Source of the DNA: Tetragonia tetragonoides
Taxonomy: Eukaryota; Streptophyta; Magnoliopsida; Caryophyllales; Aizoaceae
Assembly (NCBI GenBank): GCA_038025085.1
Contig: CM076141.1
Coordinates: 15,812,001-15,876,000, forward strand
Length of the DNA: 64,000 nt
Direction: 5' to 3'
Shown here: positions 34,093-45,700 of the stretch, piece by piece
Numbering within the stretch: position 1 is the first letter of the stretch
How the letters are laid out: the number at the start of each line of letters is the position of its first letter
Notes under the pieces: model-generated
Database searches by the model: none
What the model saw: only the letters and a program-made list of their open reading frames with translations
What the model was told of the DNA's origin: nothing
Program-made: the position numbers and the translations under genes

Positions 34093-34138
34093 TCTATCCT
34101 CACGTGATGTAACAAGTTGGTGCTTTGTATTTCAGTAC

Positions 34139-34158
34139 TCCCCACAGACGGCGCCAAA
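34139..34158 (-). promoter_or_regulatory. Primer-binding site of Tat element
   Basis: Directly inside the LTR end, the minus strand reads TTTGGCGCCGTCTGTGGGGA. A TGGCGCC-type primer-binding site next to the LTR fixes this LTR as the 5' one and the element as minus-oriented. Confidence 0.75.
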
Positions 34159-34566
34159 TGCTGTGGGGTGGTTCCTCGTACACTGGGAGTACTGTTATTG
34201 CACCGTCGTACCTGCAAATGACAGAATACGTTACTAGCCCGGAGGAGATTTTCGAGATCCCTGCTCCGATGCCTAAGTCAATATTCTCTCTCTATAGGGT
34301 AATGAATGATTTGATTGATTGAAAAGTAGTTGTCCTGTTTATACCTGAAATGATGGTATTTATAGGCGCGGATTTCACGGGTCTTAGGGAAATCCCTTGG
34401 CGACACGTGGAATTCGTGGATAGGAGGAATGTCGTGAGCCAGCCTCTACTTGACACGTGTGCTTACAGGGTCGCCTCTAGGATTGGTAGCTTCCAGAAGG
34501 CCCATTAAGATCGACCTTAGTGAGGAATGATCCATTGGGCCTAGCTGGGTAATTTGGGTCATAACA
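34159..34566 (-). repeat. LTR of Tat element (5' LTR in element sense)
   Basis: 408 bp, same length as its partner with no indels. On the minus strand it starts TGTTATGACCC and ends CCCCACAGCA. A TATA motif (CTATAAATACC) lies near 34354-34364 on minus. The copy next to the primer-binding site ends CAGCA where the other ends CAACA. Confidence 0.93.
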
Positions 34567-35084
34567 ACATTCATATGCAAATAGGCGATATATAGAGAAG
34601 TACGAGATCGATGGATAATGAAGAGTTCAAAATTAGTTGGAAATTTTTTAAGCTCAAGTAGCTCGCTCTACGTACGATGCATAATTCTATGTACGTAGTC
34701 ATCCACCTTTTAGTCTAAAGTTTAATCTTTCAAACGATATATTATACCAAAGTTAAATTTATCTTTAGCATATCTCATGTATCTAGTAGTATTATAAGTT
34801 TTATAATCACATATGAATCATCTTTTTTTAATACGAATCTGGCAAACTCCCAATTGAAGTTGGAACTAAATGTATCAGCATGGCAGCAGCATTATGTATC
34901 TAACCACTAACCAACAACCTCCCCATGAGCTTTTTTTTTTTCCTCTTTTGATTTATTAGAATCATTACTGTACATGACTATATGGAGTATTATCTTTTGA
35001 TTCTTGAAGATGAATTACTTATTTAAACTTGTGAATCATTCATTTGGTTTGGTATTCCATTAAGGGTGTGTTCTTTTTCACTTA

Positions 35085-35305
35085 TTGGACCTTACTCAAT
35101 CAGTGAAAATCAGTGGCGGGGCCCACATTCCTACTCACAGAATCAGTGGCAGGACCTTATTGAATCAGTGAGAATCAGTGGAAGGACCTTACTGAATCAG
35201 TGGAAGGACCTTACTGAATCAGTGAAAATTAGTGACATGACCTTATTCAATCAGTGGGAATCAATGGCAAGACCTTACCCAATCAGTAAGAATTAGTGGA
35301 TAGTG
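35085..35305. repeat. Imperfect ~22-45-bp tandem repeat (AATCAGTGG...ACCTTA)
   Basis: The words GACCTTACTGAATCAGTG and AATCAGTGGAAGGACCTTAC repeat six or seven times with small changes. The block follows GGGTGTGTTCTTTTTCACT (35065), the left terminus style of the 19332 MITE, so it may be a MITE whose interior expanded. The right terminus is not clear. Confidence 0.6.
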
Positions 35306-35906
35306 TAAAAGATTAGCACCTCACTCTGGAGTAAGAAAATTACAATTTTTAGTAGATCAACGCAACTATTATTTCTTATTAATGCATATTTGGGGGAAAT
35401 GATATAAGGGAGCAGAATAAATAAATAAAAAAAGAGAAAAGAAAAATGGAAGAGGGGAGAGGGCCCACGTGACAATCTGAGTCTATGACTGTGACAATGC
35501 GAGGGGACTAAGGGAAAGCTGGTTTTGGGGGGAAGGGGCGCACGGAAGCTAGAGAGTGAAAGAGAGAAAAGAAAAGGAAATGGAAAAGAAAAGAAAAGGG
35601 TTTGAAAAGAGGGAACAAAACGAAAACGGGGTTCTTTTCATTTTTGGGGACTTGATTTTCCACGACAGTTTTCTTTTCTATCATTCATGACCACAATTTT
35701 GTATGATGACACACTGGAGACTTGTTAATTTTTGGAGAATTTTGCTTTTTTCTCCCCTTTTTTATATTCCTTATAGCCATTCCGTATTAAATTTGTTCTT
35801 AATATTAAAATTAACATTGGATGATGGGTCCTTTACTAACAATAAAAAATGATATGTCATTTGCTACTTATTTTGTCTTATTAAATCACATGACTATATT
35901 CATTTA

Positions 35907-36203
35907 GGTTCTGTTTGATTTAACCTAATTTCACTTAAATTCAGTTCAGTTCACTTCAATCCAGTTTAGTCCAGTCCAGTTCAGTTCAGGTATAACTTTA
36001 TCACTCATATAACTTTTATTCCGAAATAATTTAATGATGATAATTATGTCATTGGAAATATGTCAAAACATATTTTCAAATGAGTCCAATATTGGCTATG
36101 TTTGGACGAAATTTAAATGATTAACTGTCAATCTGATATCAATTCAATTCAGTTCATTTCGTTTTAGTTCAAATCAGTTTTATCCAGGTGAATCAAACAA
36201 CCC
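35907..36203 (+). mobile_element. Tourist-like MITE, copy 3
   Basis: A 297-bp element with exact TTA duplication (35904-35906 and 36204-36206) and imperfect termini GGTTCTGTTTGATT / AATCAAACAACCC. The body aligns throughout with the pair at 11966 and 12301 (shared words TTATTCCGAAATAATTT, CAAATGAGTCCA, CAGTTTTATCCAGGTGAATC). Confidence 0.85.
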
Positions 36204-37489
36204 TTAGTCAACCAAATCAAAAGCCTACTAAATAAGATTGTATACTTACCAAGTAAGCTCAATGTTGCTTATACGGTCATATTAAATTTGTAGATACTTT
36301 GTACTAAATTAGATTAGTATACTTAGGGTATTTTTTTTTTTTACTTATTTCCATTGATTTTTACTTAGTATCACTAAAATATGAACATTAGTGTTAGACG
36401 AGGAACTTAAAACTTAGGGTGTATTTCTTATTTACTGATTTAAAGACCACTCAACTAAATAAAAACATCTGAGAGTGAAAGTATATCACACAATTGAATA
36501 CCAATGAACTAATTCAAGAAAATGATCAACATACCAATTAAAAGAATCATTGAACTTCATATTAGTGTCACAAAATAAAGGGTTTAACCCGAGGAGCAAT
36601 ATAATTATAAGGAAAAAACTTGTATTGGACTTGGTCCATAGAATGGTGAACCAAGTGACTAAGCCCTTTTTAAAAAATAATTCTTTATATCCTAAAATAT
36701 TTGTACTAGTGTTCTTAGTGCACACTCCATGGTGGTCCAATGTCACACAAGACAAGCAACAAGTATAATACAACGACAAGCAAGCATCAAAAAATCTGAT
36801 TTCAAGTTGAATCAATAAATTTGGGGTGGTTTCACTTGTGCAAATAATAATGTGGTTGTCTATGAAGTAAATTGCGGGGTTTGAAATTAGGGTTTCGAGG
36901 ATTTAATTTAGAGTGTCAATATTGCGTTTGTTGCTCAAATTCAAATCCATTCATTTCTTCCTTTGTTGCTCAAATGGATATTTGCGTTTCAGTTCGTGAG
37001 TAGGAATAGAAGAATAAGCGCCTTCTGTGAAAATAAAAAGAAAACAAAAAAGAATAAGCGCCAATCAAATTAAAGAGAAAAGACTAAAAAAAGTAGCCGG
37101 AATGATGCACTTTCCAATCACAATAATAATGTTTATTTGGATTAATATGAATTGTATCTTTAACTCTCTTTTTCTTTGGAAATCTTGGTTATAATTTTTT
37201 ATTTTTAAACTTTTTTGATAAGAGAAGAAATATGACCACGAAATGATCAAGATAATAAGGCAACTAAAGAAAAGAATTAAGAAATAAGTTGTTGTGGAAG
37301 CAAAGATTCCCCTGGTGACAACTCACAACAGACATGCATCCCCCTCCCACCCAAAACGTTTGCTGCAGTCTGTGTGCACTAATTCCCATCTCAGAAATTA
37401 TGTTACGGTAATAATAACCACCCTTCCCCGTCCGTACGTAACCAACAAAATAAAGTTAAATGGAAATACACACCATGCCTTGTTACTAG
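36204..37489. other. No supported gene
   Basis: AT-rich intergenic DNA. Short frames (36486-36815 minus, 37065-37250 minus) have no domain or coding bias I can defend. Confidence 0.5.
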
Positions 37490-37750
37490 TATAAAATCGA
37501 GCTCTCTTCTCTCCTGCTCTCTCATTTTTCTCTCTCTTTCTTATCTCTCTTCTCTCTTCTTTCTCTTCTTTCTATTCTTTCTATTCTCCATTACCACACA
37601 ACGGCCGCCATGGTTACATAGTGCTGAATTGTCTCTTCTGATCTCACTTCTCTCTGTCTCTTTCTTATCTCTCTTCTCTCGCTTCTCTCTTCTTTCTCTT
37701 CTTTTTATTCTCCATTACCACACAACCGCCATTGTTACATAATGCTAAGT
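37490..37750 (+). promoter_or_regulatory. TATA box plus duplicated CT-rich leader
   Basis: TATAAAAT at about 37490 is followed by a TCTCTT-rich leader typical of plant 5' UTRs. A ~124-bp piece is tandemly duplicated: TTCTTATCTCTC at 37538 and 37662, and CCATTACCACACAAC at 37588 and 37712. The copies differ at several sites. It sits upstream of a possible first exon (37828) and about 2 kb upstream of the cystatin-like exons. Confidence 0.5.
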
Positions 37751-37827
37751 TTTCTCTCCTACGCTTTACTGTTTTGTTCTCTCTAGCTAGTTTTGAAACA
37801 CAATATTAATTCCATTATTATTATAAA

Positions 37828-38025
37828 ATGGATACACCCTATTTTTCTGTGTTTACTTACTCGAGAATGAAACGAAAAACAGAAGGTAGCTCCCTATTTT
37901 CAAAATTAATTCAACGCCAACAACTTAAAACTTACTCGAGAAAAAGAAAAAGAGAAGCGGGTAGCTCGGTACCGCAACCGCCATCATTGACAGAAGTTGC
38001 CTCGCCGGACAGAGAAAATGTTGTC
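37828..38025 (+). CDS. Possible upstream exon, basic nuclear-type N-terminus (66 codons)
   Basis: The frame starts ATG 37828 (MDTPYFSVFTYSRMKRKTEG), carries two Lys/Arg clusters (MKRKTEG, YSRKRKREAGSS) and reaches a consensus donor GTC|GTAAGC at 38026, phase 0. It follows a TATA box and CT-rich leader, so it looks like a real first exon. However, the next cystatin-gene exon with a good branch point (TACTAA near 39681) and acceptor (39704) needs phase 2, so I cannot join them directly. It may belong to an alternative transcript, use an unseen middle exon, or be a remnant cut off by the MITE insertion at 38088. Confidence 0.35.
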
Positions 38026-38087
38026 GTAAGCAAATTTCAACATTGTAAGTTATTACAACTAACATCTCTTTCTCTCTCCAATTTTTA

Positions 38088-39028
38088 TTATAACGGTTTT
38101 GCTAACCATTGCCCTTAGGGCACTTGATAAGGATCAATAAATGCTAATATGGGAGAAAAAAGTAATTAATATCAAGTACTCTATTTACTCCTTTCACACT
38201 AAAACATTTTTCTAACCCAAATTTACCCTTAATTAATCCCACCCCTTTTTTCTCCATCATTCCCCATCCCAACAAATGTTACGTCCCCTTCTTTACCCAC
38301 CCAACACCCATCCAATCTCCCTCACCAGTTAATTCTCTCTCCTCTTACACCACCACCAGTCCACCATTGTTCATCAATCTCTCTTCAATACTCCACCATA
38401 GTATTTCTCATTGTCCACCATAGTATTTCTCATTGTCCACCTCCAACAGTCCAACCCCTTCAATCAGCGTTCATCTTTTTTGCCGTTATCGTAAAGTGAA
38501 TCTGGTGACTTGTAGTGACATCTATTTACTATTGGGATCCGTCGCCGGCTAAATGTATTTTTCAAGATCTGTTCAAGTTTATCGATATCTTTATAAGAAG
38601 ACATTGTGGACTACCTGTTCAAGTTTTGTAGCCGCCGGGAAATCGAAATTTCTGATGGAATTGATGTGGAAAGGCAAACGCTTGAAGCAGAGCAAATATG
38701 GGGGAGGCTGGTGGAGCGTGAAGGCAGATGAGTGGGGGGTTGGAGGAGAGAGAAAATGAGGGGTTGGGGACTGGGCTGGCTGGTGATGTGGATTGTGGAG
38801 GAGGGGATCGGGGTTTTCTTTTAAGTGAGGAGAGAGAGTCTCTAAATTTAAGTTAGAATATAATTAGTTGAGACTTAAGATAATTGAGGGTAGTATTGGA
38901 ATAATAATTTTAAAGTGTGAAACGAATTAAATGGGATTATTGATGCTAACAAAAAATCTGCAAAAGTTAAGCCATTTATTGATCCTTATCAAGTGCCCTA
39001 AGGGCAATGCTTAGCAAAACCATTATAA
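38088..39028. mobile_element. Long-TIR MITE (~940 bp), Mutator-like
   Basis: The terminal inverted repeats are about 57 bp and almost identical: TTGCCCTTAGGGCACTTGAT and following at 38108-38145, matched by its complement at 38971-39010, with outer parts also pairing (GGTTTTGCTAA). The target duplication is not clear. The interior has a CT-rich leader-like stretch (38330-38460) and a short frame (38553-38759, 68 aa) of no known family, so a captured gene piece is possible. It sits between the candidate first exon and the rest of the cystatin-like gene. Confidence 0.75.
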
Positions 39029-39059
39029 ATTATAACAAGCATTACAATTGAGGTCACGT

Positions 39060-39704
39060 TTTCCGCTTATAACTCTCGGTGGCACGGGCATTGTCTCTAG
39101 GTACAGCGCTCGCTCTCTCTCCTCTCCTCTCTGATCTCTTCTCCTGTTCATCTTTCATCAATTTCACCTTTCTCGGTTAATTTATCTTCATCTTTCTGGA
39201 TATATCTTTTACATCGATTTTTGCGTTTCTCACTTGATCTATCCATCATTGAAACCGTGTCATAATTTTTCTGTTTGTAGCCTCTTTTGACGTCAATTTA
39301 CTCGTTCCTCGCGATTTAGGGTTCGCTTGGAGGCAACCCTAACTTGCCAAAAGCAACAATAATTTTGAAGAATTTTAGGTGTTTTATTTTTATATTATCA
39401 GATTTTTTTTGACCCCTTGGATGATTTACTCGAATTTCGTCTGGGAAAGACAAATCTGTATTAGGGTTTCGACTTTGAAATCCTTTTAACGTTACTGGGA
39501 TTTGGTTTAATTTGGACACCTTTTCAAGTTGGAGAAATGGGGAATTTTCAACACATTTTCTGGGAGAAAAGTTGCCAAGATCACATGAAAAATTCGGTGA
39601 CACTTTTGACAAATAAACGCATCCGTACCCTTTTAAAAATAACTCAGTTAATGGAACCTCTATGGACCTGAACGATTTCTTACTAAAAAGCAAAAGCTGC
39701 ACAG
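39060..39704 (+). promoter_or_regulatory. Leader/first-intron region of cystatin-like gene
   Basis: A CT-rich stretch (GCTCGCTCTCTCTCCTCTCC, 39108 onward) followed by TTCATCTTTCATCAATTTCACC resembles a plant 5' UTR. A branch-point-like TACTAA near 39681 and GCACAG at 39699-39704 form an acceptor just before the first confident coding exon, so transcription may start here and splice into 39705. No TATA box is obvious. Confidence 0.4.
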
Positions 39705-39708
39705 GGTT

Positions 39709-42700
39709 ATGAACATGCAAGAGTTGGATGAGTACACAAAGAAAGTCCAAGAAACAGGGGTATTGAGTCCTCCTGTCCCCCTCCCATTTTGATGTTCAAT
39801 TCAATGTTCAGTTGTCCATTGTTGTCCATTGACGTACAGTGTTGAGATTGTGTTGTGTGGATAGTTATGTTAAGAAGTTGCTATTGTGGCCATTAATTGT
39901 GCTTGCTAATAGTGATATGCTTGATATACCAGTTTCCTTTAGATGTTATGTCAACAAATTATGACGTTTTCCCCATCATTGATCATGTTCTTGTGATGTA
40001 ATATGATGAGCTTACTAAGGGTAAACTTTGCTTGTAATGTGAGAGTAATGTTCTTTCAAATTTTAATCAACCTGTAGGGTTTTGATGTTGACGGTTGTGG
40101 CGGTTGCTCAAATGGTCGAATTACCCCGATTCATCCCAAGTCTAATTGGTGGACACTGGCCTATTATGCAGCTGGGTTTGCTTCCGGTGCACAGGAATTG
40201 CGTGGGCCTGAAGGGGTAACTACTCTTCGCTAATTATTATTATCCTTGGCTTGTATGCTATGTATTTTGTACGGCTGGGTTAGGTTATTAAAAGTCAAGG
40301 TTTCTTTCTTTATTTATTATTTTTTTTCCGTTTGTGAATTTAGGGCGACAGCCCAAGCAAACTATTTAGATTCGATGTAAGGAAAAAGGTATGATGAAGC
40401 ACCTACACAATGCTTAAACCTCTTTTGTTAACAGAATTAAATGGACGCATGATTTGCCATATATGACTTTATACTTGTAATATAGGTACCCTGTTTATAA
40501 TGCAGTATGTAGCTGACCGAACAGAAATTTATTCTTGGGAGGACTTCTGCTGCTTTGCATTTTGACTATAGCATCCCAAACTAGTGAATTATTTTTATGT
40601 TTTCTGATGTAGTACTACTTTTGCTTATTAATGATTTTCTTAACAATTTATTGCTAGGGCGGCCTACCTCTTCATAATGTACGTCTCTTAAAAGCCAATA
40701 TTCAGCCTGTTGCTGGCGTTAGATACTATCTGACCTTTGAAGCCTTGGATGGAACTGATGGGAAGGTGAAAACCTTCAGATCAAAAGTGTGGGCTAAGCC
40801 TGTTAGAGGAGGGTTGGAAATGACATATTTTGAGCAAGTCCCAGAAACTAAGAAGACAGGTAACCATCGGCTCTCCCAAGAGGGTACCCTACTTTTGGCA
40901 GATGAAAGAAAAGTTGATGAATAGAGTTAATACTAATTTTCACATCTAACGGATGTTCATTGTAGATAAAACTTCCTGTGTGGACTGTGAAGGTAGGGAT
41001 AAAGTCATAAAACAAAATATCTTTCATGATAGCATGGACAATTATTGTAAATGTTTCCGATATGTAACTGCTAGACCAGTGGTTTCTTACCTTTGTTAAC
41101 CTGTCCATCTACTAGAAAGGTTTCAATGAATGCTAAAGTAGTAATCATGATCCATATATATGGTCCCTCAACCTCTTTCCTTGTGCGCTAAAGTTCATTG
41201 CCAATTTATCCATATCACAAGGACAAGGAGTCTTCTCAACGAAGAAGAGAAATTTGTAAAATAAACCCTCTTGATCTCACTGTAATCTGTCTTCCTATGT
41301 ACACAGTACACAATGTGTGAAAGAAATTTATTTTCTTATGTTTTAACATATTCATGAAATGGGTTTTGCTTAATCTATGTGATGTATTTAGTTGAAGAGA
41401 AGGGCAAGAAAATATCAGAAAATAATGCAGATTTGGAAAAGGGAGAAAAAAGAATGGTTCATGAGGCGATACTTTGCAGCTCATCCTCAAAGGGCAACAT
41501 TATTTCTGATGGCAACATGGATAACTTGGAGGCTAACATGGAAACAGTTTGTGAGTAAGTTCTCTCCATTTTTGTATGTTCCTTTCTATATAAATGCATT
41601 TCCGGAGTAACAAAAATATCGAGAGTTGATTTCTTGCTGCTGGCTGGAGTGTACATTGTCAGAACCAAGCGCAGAAGACTGCTTGCTAATGGTTTCATCA
41701 TTTTTCTGTACGGAATCTTTCTGCAAACCCAACTCTCTCTTTTACTATCCCTTGGTGTGGAATAACTCTTAATAGTAATTTTCGCTTAATCTCCCAGAGA
41801 AGACGTCAGGACTAAGAACCCTAGCTGGAAATATGCCACGGTATGTTGTGTTATACCTGCTTATATATGACATTCTTATGGTTTGTTTTTAGTTTTTGTA
41901 AATTTATGCTCCATGTGTCTAATCAGGCTAGAAGAGTTGCTTCAAGAAAGTGGAGGACACTACATTATCCTGTAAGTACTGTTATGCTGTCTGTTTACAA
42001 CAAAAATAATTTAGTTGGAAAAACACTTCTGTACAGAGATTTGTTTAAAGCATGGAAGTGAAGTAGATATTTGGAAAATACCTTTTGGGTACTAAGGTTT
42101 GTGGTGGTTGATATTGCCTAAGTTCATAATAAAAATATTCATCACCTTAGTATGCTTTTCCTTATCAAGGAAAGAGGGGTAGGCTTTTGCCTCAACTATG
42201 TGAATGTGGATGTCTTGACAGAAGAAAAAAAAAAAAAAAAAAAAAAAAACCTTGAACGCAGTTTTTAATCCCAAGGACATCATCCAGTTTTGATGGAACA
42301 TGATATATGGACTAAGGTTCATAAGGCTAACAACAATGTATGCTTAGGTGCTTTTGATGTAATGCTTGCAATCATTGTACTTGTCTGCACTTGGTTGATT
42401 TAAGTTAAAGTGCTACAGATTGTTACTAACTGTGGAAGATATCTACGTTACAAACACAAAACTGTACATTTTCCTGTAATGATCATGGAAAGCCTTTACA
42501 ACTTAAGTGAAGATGTTCCTACCATTTTTGCGTTACTCAATTTATCATTTGTCAAGCCTTAAGAACAAGGTTCTTTTAGGCTTTTAAGAGAGCAGCAGGA
42601 ACCTGGAACCCTTCTTCAAAAAAAAAAAGAAAAAAGAAAAGAAGAAGCAGGAACCTGGAACCTGGAACCTGAATTTTGTTTGAAGACTGCGGGGCTTGTG

Positions 42701-45700
42701 TTGTGGTTAGCATGTTCTTAAAAACACAATGGGTAAAAATATTTAACTGAACAACTAGAATGAGTTATGTGATATTGTGATTACATTCATACCATTCTTG
42801 ATTCCTTCCTGATACCTAATTTTCAATGATACACTAAAATGCAAATCTTTTCAAATATGGTAGAATAGTATCTCTGATGTCTTTGTCATGTTGTTATTGT
42901 GAGCTCCTTTAGAGTCTTGCTTTGAATAGTCATATATCTTTAGTTAACCTCCCTTATTCTAATGCTACATCACCATTTTAAACCCAAGTTCCTGTTCGGA
43001 GGGAATTAGTGATACATCTTTAGAGGAGAGAGAATGGTAGGCAGAGGGAGGATTACAAGAGTAGACGTTTGATTTGCAGTTTGGTGATGTAGGATTAGAA
43101 TAAAGGACTTGCTTACTAAATCACAGTAGTCTGTAATTTCAAAAGTTATCTATCAATTAAACTCATTTAGTTTTGGTCCTCAGGATATTTAGAGTTGGTT
43201 TAAAATGAGTGAAATCTACACCACTGAAAGTTATTGTTGGTAAGAAAAATGATTTTTAGTTTTTTAAATGTCAATGAGACTATAAGAGAGAAGAGCTTAT
43301 ACCTCATAGAAGAGATCTCTTGCAAGTTTCATTGAGTTTCTCTTTTGGAAACACAACTTTCATGAAAAATATAGTTCAACAAAGGTTTTGATGTGCTATA
43401 TCCTTTGTCAAAGGTGTTATGTTGGCTTCAATTATTTTGAAGTTGTCTGTACTTAATCTTACTTTTTAATGAGATTAATTTAAGGGTAAATTTTACTAGG
43501 GTATAGTGAGGTGTGGACAAAATACAAGGAGGTATAGTCACGTTTCACTAATTACATTAAGGTATAATCCTGTGAAACTCTGGCCAAAAGATTGTTGACG
43601 TGGCATTGGTTCTGCTTGACAAGCTAATTTCATGACCAAAATACCCCTGGTATTCCTTAATGCAATTATTTTGTAAACTTAGTATGTTCCCCCCTTTTCT
43701 TTTTATCCGAGTGTATTTTAGAGATTCAAAAGCTAAACCTAGAAGTACACAGTGTCTTACCACAATTACTGACTTAGCATAAGAGCTAGAAGTACACAGT
43801 GTCTTACCACAATCACTGACTTAGCATAAGTTAAATCCAAAATGAACACATTTCACAAGTAGGTACTGACTAATGAACATGGGAAAGATAAAGCACGACC
43901 TCTCAAGTCTCACCCAAGCCTTGTACCCTCTACTGCCAACAATTATTCAAGACATTCACAATAAGTTCATAGTATTTTGCCTCTCTATTCTTTCAGTGTC
44001 GAGGTAAATTTAGGATGTAAAATTAGGACCGGTCTGTGGAATTAGGATTCTTTATTTTGTTCTCTAATGTGAAGACACACATCATACATGTTCCATTCGA
44101 GCCCAGCTTCGTATTTTCTTTTTCTTTGTATGTACTATTGTTCTGTGGGATTACAGTAATTCTCTGTACATGCAACTGTGGAGCATACAAAAGGTAATAT
44201 ATTTTGGCGACTCTTGAGTAATTTGATCAGATGCTTATTACAAGAGAATTAATAGTTTGTCAAAATCCTGTTTGGGAACGCAAATAGTGAATGTTTCTGA
44301 GATGGGATCAATTAGAAGTACAATCGCATGCTTTAAACTTATCTTCATGTAATCTTGGTCTTGGGGTTCCCATGGCTTGAGTTATAAAATAAGAGGGCAA
44401 AATTCCAAGTCTTAAAAAAATTTCATTAAGGTGGGTCAAGTGTATTTTGTTCATGAAAATTGCTTGCAATTGGAAGTGGTGCCATGTCATCTCACCGAAA
44501 GTAATTTGTGAAATTTGAGTATACCTTTCTGTATTTTGTCCATAGTCAATATACCTTAGTGAATAGAATAAATACAAACCACTTGAGCTTGCCAGAGGCT
44601 AGAGATCGAAAAAGAAGGAAGGAACTGAATAGTAGGTATTTCATGGTGATGTGCGTGTACAACACAATGTCAAAACCTCCTGGAAAAAGAAATGGACAAT
44701 TACATTTAGGTAAATCCTCATGACCGCCCTCAGTGCTGTTTTAAAGCATTAAATTCTTTTTTATTTTATTATTTTTTTTTCATTTTTCACATGATTTTTT
44801 CCACCGGTTTGTTGTGGTGGATCTTGGCGGTGGATAAGAAGGCTGTGTCTATGAAGATGGCGTGATGATTAGTTTAGGAGGGGTAATGATGGTGATGATG
44901 AATGACCAGGTTGAGAATCATGTTTCATTTGGCTGGTGTGGATGGTGGTGGTGGCTTCTTTGGAGTAACGACCATGGTAGTGCTGGGCTTTATTTGTGAT
45001 AGTGGTAAATAGAGCTGTCAAATAGGTCAGGTTGTGTCGTGTTCGTGTCAAGGTTAAACGTGTCGAGAATATCTTGACCCAAACCTAACCCATTTATTAA
45101 TCGTGTCGAAAATCCTTGACCTGCACATGACCTGTTTAATAATCGTGTTACCTATTTAATGACATGTTAACCCATTTATCTTTACTTATATTTTAAACTA
45201 ATTAAAAAAAGAGAAAAACCATAAAAAATTTACCGAAATTAAAAGTTCTAACCTTATATAGTGTACATTCAATAGCCTAAAAGTATTAAAATGCTCAAAC
45301 TAGGTGAGATTCTATTACACTATTTACTTGTTACAAATTATTTGAACTTAAATTTGACAATTCTAATTAAACGGGTCGTAAGCAGGTTGGAAATCTCAAC
45401 CTTAACCTAACCCATTTAACTAAACGTGTTACTCGTGTCAACCCATTTAATTAAACGGGTCGAAACCTCTCAACACTAACCCGCTACATTCGTGTCCGGT
45501 TCGTGCCGTGTTATCGTGTCGTGTAAGCTTTTGACAGCTCTAGTGGTAAAGGCTATTTTGGAGTATTAATTAATTTAAAAAAATTAATATTCTAATTACT
45601 ACTCTTCAATACTACTTATGATTCTCTTGGGGTTTAATGAACCCAAATTAATTAAGGTATTCAATATCCTTAGGGCTGTCATTAGCGGAAGATTGTCATA

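Larger units (their letters stand above)
22073..34566 (-). mobile_element. Complete Ty3/gypsy LTR retrotransposon, Tat clade, with antisense ORF row
   Basis: Two 408-bp LTRs (22073-22480 and 34159-34566) and an exact 5-bp duplication ACATT (22068-22072 and 34567-34571) define a 12,494-bp element. The LTRs differ at about 21 of 408 positions by eye. On the minus strand the order is LTR, primer-binding site (TTTGGCGCCGTCTGTGGGGA, complement of 34139-34158), gag-protease, pol, a long region with opposite-strand ORFs, and LTR. Pol carries a degenerate gypsy RNase H followed by an archaeal-type RNase H, which is diagnostic of Tat lineages. Antisense ORFs downstream of pol are known in Tat relatives such as Grande and Retand. 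In-frame stops and a frameshift in gag-protease make this copy non-autonomous, although pol itself is open. Confidence 0.95.
21968..35690 (+). repeat. Segmental duplication, copy 2 (split by Tat element)
   Basis: This is the partner of 13715-20055. Its left flank piece is 21968-22072 and its right piece 34567-35690, with a 12.5-kb retrotransposon between. Joining the flanks reconstructs the order seen at 13730-13840 (GACGACTACATT | CATATGCAAATAGGCG, matching GACGACCACATTCATATGC). The right piece ends with a promoter-like AG-rich block and GATTTTCCACGACAG, matching GATTTTCCACGGCAA near 19970. Confidence 0.75.

Noticed and set aside
39316..39750. 144-codon minus-strand frame
   Set aside because: Antisense to the leader, intron and first coding exon of the cystatin-like gene; no recognisable domain.
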